Below are positions 6,593 to 13,089 of a stretch of DNA of 13,825 nucleotides, piece after piece. The DNA lies in contig JACPRT010000027.1 in the NCBI GenBank assembly GCA_016189845.1, positions 1 to 13,825 on the forward strand, written 5' to 3'. A program made the position numbers and the translations under genes. Positions within the stretch are counted from its first letter, which is position 1. The number at the start of each line of letters is the position of its first letter. Source of the DNA: Chloroflexota bacterium (GTDB lineage: Bacteria > Chloroflexota > Dehalococcoidia > Lucifugimonadales > Lucifugimonadaceae). A model generated the notes under the pieces. The model saw nothing but the letters and a program-made list of their open reading frames with translations. It was not told where the DNA came from and made no database searches.

Positions 6593-8320
6593 TTGCCGAT
6601 AAAAGTGCTGCCGGCGGGTCTGGCGGCGCGCATCGCCGCGGGCGAGGTGATAGAGCGGCCGGCATCGGTCGTCAAGGAACTCGTCGAGAATTCGCTGGAC
6701 GCCGGCGCCACTCGCATTTCGGTGGAGGTGATCGACGGCGGGCGTGAGTCGATCCGGGTTGTCGACAACGGCCATGGCATCCCGGCGAACGAGGTACCCA
6801 CAGCCTTCGAGCGCTTCGCCACCAGCAAGATCGACGAGAAATCGGACCTCACCGGGATCGCCACACTCGGGTTCCGAGGAGAGGCGTTGCCGAGCATCGC
6901 CTCCGTTTCCCGCGTCGAACTGACAACCGCCGGGCAGCCCGCCGGGCAGGGCGTCAGGGCGGCGGTCGAGTTCGGCGGACCGGTACGTGTCGAGCCCGCG
7001 GGTGTACCCGCGGGGACAGCGTTCACTGTCCGGGACCTGTTTCGAAACACGCCGGCCCGGCTGAAATTCCTGGGTTCGGCGGCTACGGAGCTGGCCCGCG
7101 TGCACCAGGTCGTCGCCACATACGCCCTCATGCGACCCGACGTCGCGTTTTCACTGGCGGCCGACGGGCAGGCCAGGTTTTCGACCCCAGGTCGCGGCGA
7201 CATGCTCGAGACGGTGGCAGGCGTCTACGGCTGGCACGTAGCGAGGCTGATGGTCCGCGTCGATCCCCCGGGGGTCTCGAGTCCGGGCCACGGTGAATTT
7301 GCGGTGTCCGGCCTCACGGGAGCGCCCGGGCTTACCCGTGGGAATCGTGCACACATCACACTTTCCGTAAACGGCCGATGGATAGAAAGCCGCCGCCTCG
7401 CGTTCGCGGTCGAACAGGCCTATCACGGGTTCCTCGCTGAGCGCCGCTTCCCGGTGGCAGTGCTGCGTCTGACGGTCCCTTACGGCGACGTCGACGTGAA
7501 CGTCCACCCCGCGAAGACCGAAGTGCGGTTCCTGCGCGAGCAAGTCGTATTTGCCGAGGTTCAGAAGGCCGTTCGGACTGCCCTGGTCGAATCGGCGCCC
7601 GTGCCCCATGTCCAACGGCCATCCCCGGCGGCGGGCAGCGGACCGATCCCCGCCACGTCGATGCCTGACAACCCGTTGTGGCCGGGACAGCCGGACAGTT
7701 TGGGGGTTCCTACCCCCGGTAGTATCGCGGCGCCCACGCCCAGGCGCTCGTTGCCCGTGCTGCGCGTGATCGGGCAGGCGCACGACACCTACATCCTCGC
7801 CGAAGGGCCGGGCGGCGTGTATCTGATCGACCAACATGCCGCGCACGAACGCGTCCTGTTCGAAGAGGTTCGGGATCGCCTGGGAAAACCGGGCGAAGGC
7901 GGGCAGCGCCTGCTGGCGCCGGAGCCTGTGCAGCTGCTCCCGCAACATGAGCGCGTCCTGCGCGACCACGGTGCGCTGCTAAGCGAGGCCGGGTTCGAGG
8001 TGGAACCATTCGGCGCACGCATGGCGCTCGTGCGGGCGGTCCCGCGCGTGCTGCCGGGCGGGTCGGGCGCCGAGGCGCTGGTGCGTCTGCTCGATTCCCT
8101 TGCCGACGGCGCGGGGACCGGGGTCTGGCGCGAGCGCGTACTTGCAACGCTGGCGTGTCATGCGGCTGTGCGGGCCGGGCGACGCATGACGCCGGCAGAG
8201 AGCCAGGAGCTGCTTCGCAGGCTCGAGGCTACCGAGCAGCCCCACACGTGCCCGCATGGCCGTCCGACGATGATCTATCTCAGCGTGTCCGCCCTGGAGC
8301 GCGACTTCAGCCGGCGCTAG
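6593..8320 (+). CDS. mutL: DNA mismatch repair protein MutL (endonuclease type)
   Basis: Links mismatch recognition by MutS to strand removal. The N-terminal GHKL ATPase shows motif I KELVENSLDAGA (28-39), with E29 for hydrolysis and N33 for magnesium at the same positions as in E. coli, DNGHGI 58-63, GFRGEAL 93-99, and VNVHPAKTEVRF 302-313. A proline-rich linker (about 335-385) leads to the C-terminal dimerisation domain. That domain carries DQHAAHERVLFE (413-424), an exact match to the DQHA(x)2E(x)4E endonuclease motif, plus ACHAAVRAG (521-529) and CPHGRPT (553-559), the other metal-site motifs of nicking MutL proteins. This is the kind found where MutH is absent. The 575 residues are normal length. 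The start is TTG 6593 with no clear Shine-Dalgarno; no other start codon lies nearby in frame. MutS is not in the window. Confidence 0.96.
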   Translation: MPIKVLPAGLAARIAAGEVIERPASVVKELVENSLDAGATRISVEVIDGGRESIRVVDNGHGIPANEVPTAFERFATSKIDEKSDLTGIATLGFRGEALPSIASVSRVELTTAGQPAGQGVRAAVEFGGPVRVEPAGVPAGTAFTVRDLFRNTPARLKFLGSAATELARVHQVVATYALMRPDVAFSLAADGQARFSTPGRGDMLETVAGVYGWHVARLMVRVDPPGVSSPGHGEFAVSGLTGAPGLTRGNRAHITLSVNGRWIESRRLAFAVEQAYHGFLAERRFPVAVLRLTVPYGDVDVNVHPAKTEVRFLREQVVFAEVQKAVRTALVESAPVPHVQRPSPAAGSGPIPATSMPDNPLWPGQPDSLGVPTPGSIAAPTPRRSLPVLRVIGQAHDTYILAEGPGGVYLIDQHAAHERVLFEEVRDRLGKPGEGGQRLLAPEPVQLLPQHERVLRDHGALLSEAGFEVEPFGARMALVRAVPRVLPGGSGAEALVRLLDSLADGAGTGVWRERVLATLACHAAVRAGRRMTPAESQELLRRLEATEQPHTCPHGRPTMIYLSVSALERDFSRR

Positions 8321-8347
8321 CTACACGGCGTCGCCAAGCCCGGTTGT

Positions 8348-8788
8348 TCAAGTTCCCGTTGAGGTTCGATACCTGGCTTCGTCGATCAGCAGCTTCCAGT
8401 ATCCCCGGCGAGGGCGTGTCGCTCTGAAATGCCCGAAATCAAAAGTGAGAATGGCGACACGGCGGCTCTCGGCATACGCCATGACGGAGGTGTCCGTGAT
8501 TCCCAGGCCAAGATCTGCATACTTCACGTCGATTTCGACAGCGCGGCGGAACAGCTCTGGCGATAGATAGGCGACCCGGTGACCACCGTCGGCGACGGTC
8601 CGCAAGAACTGGCGAGCGGCCCGTGAATCAAGGCGCGTGCGGAGCAGGTAGTCAACTTCAGCGATCACCGGAAACGGGATTATGAGGTCACGGCCGAGTT
8701 CATCGACTACCATCGCCGCCAAAGCGTGAGCATCATCGAGTTCGTTGGCGGCAGCCACCAGCGGCCCGGTGTCGGCGACAACCCTCAA
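8348..8788 (-). CDS. PIN-domain ribonuclease toxin, VapC-type (module 2)
   Basis: A 146-residue PIN-domain protein, predicted metal-dependent RNase toxin. All four acidic positions are visible: D6 (VADTGPLV), E44 (VIAEVDYLL), D99 (GITDTSVMA) and D117 (LTFDFGHF), so the active site appears complete, unlike module 1. It starts at TTG 8788, overlapping the antitoxin stop in TTGA (four bases), a sign of translational coupling. It converges on mutL with 27 nt between the genes. The two PIN toxins in this window share little beyond the core motifs, so they look like separate acquisitions rather than a duplication. The target RNA is unknown. Confidence 0.88.
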   Translation of the reverse strand: MRVVADTGPLVAAANELDDAHALAAMVVDELGRDLIIPFPVIAEVDYLLRTRLDSRAARQFLRTVADGGHRVAYLSPELFRRAVEIDVKYADLGLGITDTSVMAYAESRRVAILTFDFGHFRATRPRRGYWKLLIDEARYRTSTGT

Positions 8789-9009
8789 CGGATCTCGACC
8801 GGTTCGCGCAAATATCGCTCGGCGTTCAATCCGAGATCACGCGGTCCCTTACCGGATGCTATGTATGCGAGTGGCTTGCGTCGCCCCCTGGCCGAAATAC
8901 CCGCGATCACGAGGCGGGCGATGGCTGCGGAAAATGATTCGCCAGGTTCCATGTTTTCCTTGACCTGGGCCTCGACATGTCCGGGCAGACTTATCGTTCG
9001 GCGCGCCAT
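8785..9009 (-). CDS. Ribbon-helix-helix antitoxin, VapB-type (module 2)
   Basis: A 74-residue protein placed directly before a PIN toxin. The N-terminal segment RRTISLPGHVEAQVKENM has the beta-strand-then-helix pattern of ribbon-helix-helix DNA-binding antitoxins, followed by a second helix SFSAAIARLVIAGI. The C-terminal tail (PLAYIASGKGPRDLGLNAERYLREPVEIR) would bind and block the toxin. ATG 9009 has GGAG six bases upstream on its strand, a good ribosome site. It is transcribed divergently from the tetR-menaquinone operon, so its promoter region is shared with that operon. It probably represses its own promoter together with the toxin, as is usual for the family. Confidence 0.78.
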   Translation of the reverse strand: MARRTISLPGHVEAQVKENMEPGESFSAAIARLVIAGISARGRRKPLAYIASGKGPRDLGLNAERYLREPVEIR

Positions 9010-9115
9010 GGTTACTCCGATCGCCTGCTTGTATGAACGTCACTATCATAACAATGAGGTGGCGCCCGGTGATATAGACTATTGGCACGACCGACTGGTC
9101 GGTCGGTAGGAACAC
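9010..9115. promoter_or_regulatory. Shared divergent regulatory region (vapBC module 2 / tetR-menaquinone operon)
   Basis: This 106-nt gap is clearly more AT-rich than its surroundings at 9029-9058 and 9071-9084. On the minus strand TATGAT (9045-9050) is a five-of-six -10 element for the toxin-antitoxin pair. TATCAT (9044-9049) overlaps it on the plus strand, and TATAGA (9073-9078) is a second plus-strand candidate. No good -35 was found on either strand. TATGA (9032-9036) and TCATA (9046-9050) form a short inverted repeat over the minus -10 and could be an antitoxin site. The stronger palindrome at 9088-9105 is listed separately. Confidence 0.45.
9088..9105. promoter_or_regulatory. Palindromic operator candidate for the TetR regulator
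   Basis: CGACCGAC-TG-GTCGGTCG: two perfect 8-base arms around a two-base centre. It lies 10 bases before the tetR GTG start and directly before its ribosome site (TAGGA, 9107-9111). Length, symmetry and position are what is expected of a TetR-family operator used for self-repression. That this particular regulator binds it is inference. Confidence 0.65.
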
Positions 9116-9760
9116 GTGACGCGAATCTACGAGCATCCCTTGGACGACCAGAAGGAAGCCACCCGGGCGCGTATCCTCGAAGCCGCGGAGTCGGTATTTG
9201 CCGACAAGGGCTACCACGATGCCCTGGTCGATGAAGTGGCCGAGGCCACGTCCCTCTCGAAGGGCGGCGTCTATTTCCACTTTCCGAGCAAGGAAAGCCT
9301 CTTCTTCGCGGTCCTCGACCGGCTTGCCGATCGCCTGATCGCCAGGGCAGAGCGCGAGTCCGCAGGGCAGCCCACGGCGCTCGCGGGAGCCGACGCGGCA
9401 CTCGTGGCCGTCTTTTCGGCCCTTTCCAAACGCCGCCGCCTCGCGAAGCTGCTGATGGTCCAGGGCTACAGCATGGGCAACGCCTTCGAGCGCAAGCGGG
9501 CCGAGCTGTTCGACAGGTTTGCGGGGGTGATCAGGTCGCACCTGGACGATGCGGTCGCCCGGGGCGAGATCGGGGCCATCGACACGGCGGTCGCGGCGCA
9601 TATCTGGCTGGGCGCGAGCAGCGAGTTGCTCATCCGCTGGCTCTACGCCGGCGAGCCCGCGCCCGCCCGGGCTCTGCCGCTGCTCAGGACGATGCTGATC
9701 GAGGGCGCGCGGGCGGCCAGCGGCGCCGGCACGCCCAGAGGCGGGCGAAATGGCCGGTAG
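9116..9760 (+). CDS. TetR/AcrR-family transcriptional regulator
   Basis: A 214-residue one-component regulator: a DNA-binding repressor released by a small ligand. The N-terminal helix-turn-helix domain (about 13-60) shows the family pattern TRARILEAAESVFADKGY followed by the recognition region SLSKGGVYFHFPSKESLF. The C-terminal helical part (about 70-195) is the ligand and dimer domain and is not diagnostic. GTG 9116 is chosen because TAGGA lies four bases before it and the family fold begins soon after. It is the first gene of the menaquinone block and overlaps the next gene by 11 nt, so it is very likely transcribed with the genes it controls. A quinone precursor, prenyl compound or redox-linked molecule would be a sensible ligand, but nothing in the sequence identifies it. 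Confidence 0.9.
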   Translation: MTRIYEHPLDDQKEATRARILEAAESVFADKGYHDALVDEVAEATSLSKGGVYFHFPSKESLFFAVLDRLADRLIARAERESAGQPTALAGADAALVAVFSALSKRRRLAKLLMVQGYSMGNAFERKRAELFDRFAGVIRSHLDDAVARGEIGAIDTAVAAHIWLGASSELLIRWLYAGEPAPARALPLLRTMLIEGARAASGAGTPRGGRNGR

Positions 9761-10664
9761 CAGTGCGGCCGGCAAAGTGGAGCCGGCGGGTCGCAGCAGC
9801 CCCGCCACGCTCCGAAGCAGGGTCGCCCTGTTCCTTGAAGCGATCAAGTTCGAACATTCCGTGTTCGCCCTGCCGTTCGCGGTCCTCGCGGCCTTCCTGG
9901 TCTCGGATGGCGTCCCTCAATGGCGACCGTTCCTGTGGGTCGTCGTGGCCATGGTCGGCGCGAGGACTCTTGGGATGGCCGCGAACCGACTGATCGATGC
10001 CGGGATCGACGCCAGGAACCCCCGGACGGCCGGACGGGCGATCCCCGCCGGTCTGCTGCGGAGACGGGACGTCGCCATCTTCATGACCGTCGCCGCGGTC
10101 GCATTCGGCATCGCCGTAGCTCAGCTGGACCGCCTGGCGTGGTATCTGTCGCCGGTCGTGATCGCCGTCCTCACGTTTTACCCCTATCTCAAGCGGTTCA
10201 CGTGGCTCTCACACATCGGCCTGGGCCTCGTTTACCTGATCATCCCTCCGGCCACGGCCATCGCGTTCACGGGCCAGATTCCTGCCTGGTCGGTGTTGCT
10301 TGGCGTCGCCGGCATGTTCTGGGTGGCTGGCTTCGACCTCATCTACGCGACGGCGGATGTCGCAGTCGACCGTGAGCAGGGACTGCACTCGATACCGGCC
10401 CGGTTCGGCATCGCTGCGGCGCTCTGGGTATCGCGGGCGTTCCACGCGGCTACGACCGTCTTGCTGGCGGTCGCCGGCGTGGTCGCCGGCGCCGGGCCTC
10501 TCTATTTCGCGGGCGTCGCCGCCGCCGCTGCCCTCCTGGCGTACGAGCAGAGCCTCGTTTCGCCTGCGGACCTGTCGAGGCTTAACGCAGCATTCTTCAC
10601 GATGAACGGTGTGATCGCGGTGGTGTTCGCAGTCTTCGTCTGCACCGGCGTGGTGGTGGGCTAG
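9750..10664 (+). CDS. mqnP: UbiA-family prenyltransferase, MqnP-like (menaquinone)
   Basis: An integral membrane enzyme that attaches a polyprenyl chain to an aromatic acid. In this setting the substrate is most likely 1,4-dihydroxy-6-naphthoate from the futalosine route. The protein has 304 residues and about eight or nine membrane segments. First Asp-rich motif NRLIDAGID (79-87), continued by ARNPRTAGRAIPAG; second motif DLIYATADVAVD (196-207). The two motifs bind the magnesium-diphosphate of the prenyl donor. The PRTAGRAIPAG continuation is typical of the 4-hydroxybenzoate/MqnP branch. The start is ATG 9750 with AGAGG eight bases upstream, overlapping tetR by 11 nt; ubiX starts 2 nt after its stop. 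Sequence alone would allow UbiA of ubiquinone synthesis; the mqnE neighbour favours MqnP. Confidence 0.87.
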   Translation: MAGSSAAGKVEPAGRSSPATLRSRVALFLEAIKFEHSVFALPFAVLAAFLVSDGVPQWRPFLWVVVAMVGARTLGMAANRLIDAGIDARNPRTAGRAIPAGLLRRRDVAIFMTVAAVAFGIAVAQLDRLAWYLSPVVIAVLTFYPYLKRFTWLSHIGLGLVYLIIPPATAIAFTGQIPAWSVLLGVAGMFWVAGFDLIYATADVAVDREQGLHSIPARFGIAAALWVSRAFHAATTVLLAVAGVVAGAGPLYFAGVAAAAALLAYEQSLVSPADLSRLNAAFFTMNGVIAVVFAVFVCTGVVVG

Positions 10665-10665
10665 C

Positions 10666-11310
10666 GTGGGCCGGTACGTGCTCGGAGTCGCAGGCGGGAG
10701 CGGCGCGCCCTACATGCGACGCGTGCTCGAAGGCCTCATGACGGCCGGGCACGAAGTCCACGGGATTTTCTCGGAAGCCGGCCGGAAGGTGTGCGGCCTC
10801 GAAGCCGGTCTGATGCTGACCGGCAAGCCGGAGATTGACGAAACGCGAGTGCTCGAGTGGCTGGGCGATCCCGCGGCGACCCGAGGCACGCTCCGGCTCT
10901 ACGCCCTGAACGATTTCGAGGCGCCGATCGCCAGCGGATCGTTCAAGACCGACGGCATGGTCGTGGTCCCGTGCTCGATGGGCGCCCTGGGCCGGATTGC
11001 GCAGGGCATCGGCTCGAATCTCCTGGAACGGGCGGCCGACGTGACCGTCAAAGAACGGCGTCGCCTGTTGCTTGTCCCCAGGGAGATGCCGCTCAGCCTG
11101 ATTCACCTCCGCAACATGGTGGCCGCCGCAGAATCCGGGATTGAGATCATCCCGGCCATGCCCGGCTTTTACCACAACCCGCGCTCCGTGCAGGACATCG
11201 TCGATTCAGTGGCCGGGAGGGTCCTCGACCGTCTTGGCATCGACGCCCCCTTCCTGAAGCGTTGGACGGGACCGGTGCCACCGGAATTCACGGCGTGGGA
11301 GGACCGGTAG
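10666..11310 (+). CDS. ubiX: Flavin prenyltransferase UbiX (MqnM-like)
   Basis: Makes prenylated FMN, the cofactor of UbiD-type decarboxylases, from reduced FMN and a dimethylallyl phosphate. The protein has 214 residues, normal for the family. Motifs: GVAGGSGAPY (7-16, FMN phosphate site), ASGSFKTDGM (89-98), VVPCSMGALGRIAQGIGSNL (100-119), the conserved RAADVTVKERRRLLLVPREM (122-141) with PLSLIHLRNM, and PAMPGFYHNP (163-172). Every diagnostic segment is present. The GTG start follows the prenyltransferase stop by one base, and its own stop touches the ubiD start, so the three are translated together. Being next to ubiD fits a dedicated cofactor supply; in futalosine clusters this role is called MqnM. 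Confidence 0.95.
   Translation: MGRYVLGVAGGSGAPYMRRVLEGLMTAGHEVHGIFSEAGRKVCGLEAGLMLTGKPEIDETRVLEWLGDPAATRGTLRLYALNDFEAPIASGSFKTDGMVVVPCSMGALGRIAQGIGSNLLERAADVTVKERRRLLLVPREMPLSLIHLRNMVAAAESGIEIIPAMPGFYHNPRSVQDIVDSVAGRVLDRLGIDAPFLKRWTGPVPPEFTAWEDR
11297..11303 (+). promoter_or_regulatory. Strong Shine-Dalgarno for the UbiD-type gene
   Basis: GGGAGGA lies seven bases before GTG 11311, inside the end of ubiX. It settles the GTG start directly after the ubiX stop codon. Confidence 0.65.
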
Positions 11311-13089
11311 GTGCCGTACGACGACCTGCAGTCGTTCCTGCGCGCACTGGAACTGGCCGGAGACCTGCGCAGGGTGAAGGTCGCCGTCGATCCGGAGCTG
11401 GAGATCACCGAGATCGTCACCCGCACGGTGAGGAGCGAAGGGCCGGCGCTGCTGTTCGAAAACGTGGCCGGCTCGCGCTACCCCCTGGCGATCAACATCC
11501 TCGGAAGCCAGCGGCGCATCGAGATGGCGCTGGGGATGCACCCTGAGGAGCTCGGTGAGTCGATCCTCCGGCTGGTGGAACGGATGAATCCGCCAAGCCT
11601 GCGCGCCCTCTGGTCCGAACGCAGCACGTTGCGCCGCCTGATGAAGATCAGGCCCTCGGTCCGCAGGCGCGCACTCGGACAGCAGGTGGTAGAAAAGTCC
11701 CCGGACCTCCTCGAAATGCCGGTCCTAAAATGCTGGCCGGACGACGGCGGCCGGTTCATCACGCTGGGCCTGTGCATCAGCCGCGACCCCGTCAACGGCA
11801 AGGGAAACATGGGTGTCTATCGGATGCATGTGTACGACGGCCGGACGACCGGCATGCACATGCAGATCCAGAAGGGTGGGGGGTTCCACCACTACAGTGC
11901 CGAGAGGCTCGGCCGCCCCCTCGAAATGGCGGTAGCGCTCGGAAGCGACCCTGCGCTGACGATCGCAGCGGTGATGGCGCTGCCAGAAGGCATCGACGAA
12001 GTCGCCTTCAGCGGCGTGCTCCGTGGCAAGCGCACGCCGGTTGCCCGCGCGAAGACGCTGGGCCTCCGCGTACCCGCGAACGCCGAGTTCGTTCTCGAAG
12101 GCGTCGTGCTGCCGAACGCCCGGCGTTCGGAAGGGCCTTTCGGCGACCATTTCGGGCACTACTCCGACGTCTCTGATTTCCCGGTGTTCGAGGTACGAGC
12201 GATCACGCATCGCCGTAACCCAGTCTACCCGGCGGCGGTCGTCGGCCGGCCCCCGCAGGAGGACCGGTACATCGGAGACGCGACGCAACTCGCTCTGCGG
12301 CCACTCGCGCGCCTCACGCACCCCGAGCTACGGGACATGTGGGCCTACTACGAATCCGGTTTTCATCACCTTCTGGTGGCGTCGGTGCAGACCCGGTACA
12401 CCCGGGAACCTTACAAGACGGCCATGGGCCTGCTGGGCGAAGGGCAGCTGTCGCTCACGAAATGCCTGGTTCTGGTGAACGAGGACGTGGACCCACGCGA
12501 TCCTTCGGCCGTGCTCCGGGAGATCGGCCGCAACTTCGACCCCCGAGAGGACTTCCTCCTCATCGCGCGTACGGCAGCCGACACCCTGGACTTCACCGGG
12601 GAAAAGCTTCACCACGGCAGCAAGATGGTGATCGACGCCACGGGCCAGGGACAGGCGAATGGCGGTCCCGTCGACGTGCCAGACGTCGACCTGCGGGGGA
12701 TCGTCCCGGATGCGGCAAAGTGGCGGCTCGCCGGCGGCACGCTGCTGGTCGTGCAGACCAGGGACCGTGGGCGTGAGGCGGTGCAGAGGCTGGTGGCATC
12801 GCACGAGCTACCGGGCGTCCACGCGTTACGGGGCGTGAAAGCGGTCGTGGCCGTGTCGCAGGACGTCGACATCGAAGACGACGTCGACCTGATCTGGGGC
12901 ATGTTCACGCGCTTCGACCCCGCCCGGGACGTCGTATTCACGAAAGCCGAATTCCGTGGCGCGGCTCCGGTCTACTCCGGCCTGATGGGCATCGATGCAA
13001 CTTTCAAACCTGGCTACCCGGCGCCGCTGGTGATGAGCCCGGAAGTCGTCGAGAAGGTGGATAGAAGATGGGACGAGTACTGGAAGTAG
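11311..13089 (+). CDS. mqnL: UbiD-family decarboxylase, menaquinone type (MqnL-like)
   Basis: Removes the carboxyl group from a prenylated aromatic acid using prenylated FMN and a metal ion. In the futalosine route this would be the prenylated dihydroxynaphthoate. The protein has 592 residues, longer than E. coli UbiD (about 497) but within the range of menaquinone-type members. Family marks: NMGVYRMHVYDGRTTGMHMQ (166-185, cofactor region) with GGGFHHY; EGPFGDHFGHYSD (274-286), the signature holding acidic active-site residues; and HRRNPVYPAAVVGRPPQEDR, as in other UbiD proteins. C-terminal elements include GINATFKPGYP-like text (GIDATFKPGYPAP), typical of the menaquinone branch. It starts with no gap after ubiX and overlaps mqnE by 22 nt. 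Confidence 0.93.
   Translation: MPYDDLQSFLRALELAGDLRRVKVAVDPELEITEIVTRTVRSEGPALLFENVAGSRYPLAINILGSQRRIEMALGMHPEELGESILRLVERMNPPSLRALWSERSTLRRLMKIRPSVRRRALGQQVVEKSPDLLEMPVLKCWPDDGGRFITLGLCISRDPVNGKGNMGVYRMHVYDGRTTGMHMQIQKGGGFHHYSAERLGRPLEMAVALGSDPALTIAAVMALPEGIDEVAFSGVLRGKRTPVARAKTLGLRVPANAEFVLEGVVLPNARRSEGPFGDHFGHYSDVSDFPVFEVRAITHRRNPVYPAAVVGRPPQEDRYIGDATQLALRPLARLTHPELRDMWAYYESGFHHLLVASVQTRYTREPYKTAMGLLGEGQLSLTKCLVLVNEDVDPRDPSAVLREIGRNFDPREDFLLIARTAADTLDFTGEKLHHGSKMVIDATGQGQANGGPVDVPDVDLRGIVPDAAKWRLAGGTLLVVQTRDRGREAVQRLVASHELPGVHALRGVKAVVAVSQDVDIEDDVDLIWGMFTRFDPARDVVFTKAEFRGAAPVYSGLMGIDATFKPGYPAPLVMSPEVVEKVDRRWDEYWK

Noticed and set aside
6482..7203. Two long minus-strand open frames opposite the 5' part of mutL
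   Set aside because: Both are shadows of mutL codons; they lack domain-like sequence and overlap a well-supported gene.
9082..9112. TTGGCA (9082-9087) with TAGGAA (9107-9112) as the tetR promoter
   Set aside because: Although this would place the palindrome neatly between -35 and -10, the -10 match is poor and transcription would begin at or after the GTG start, conflicting with the ribosome site.
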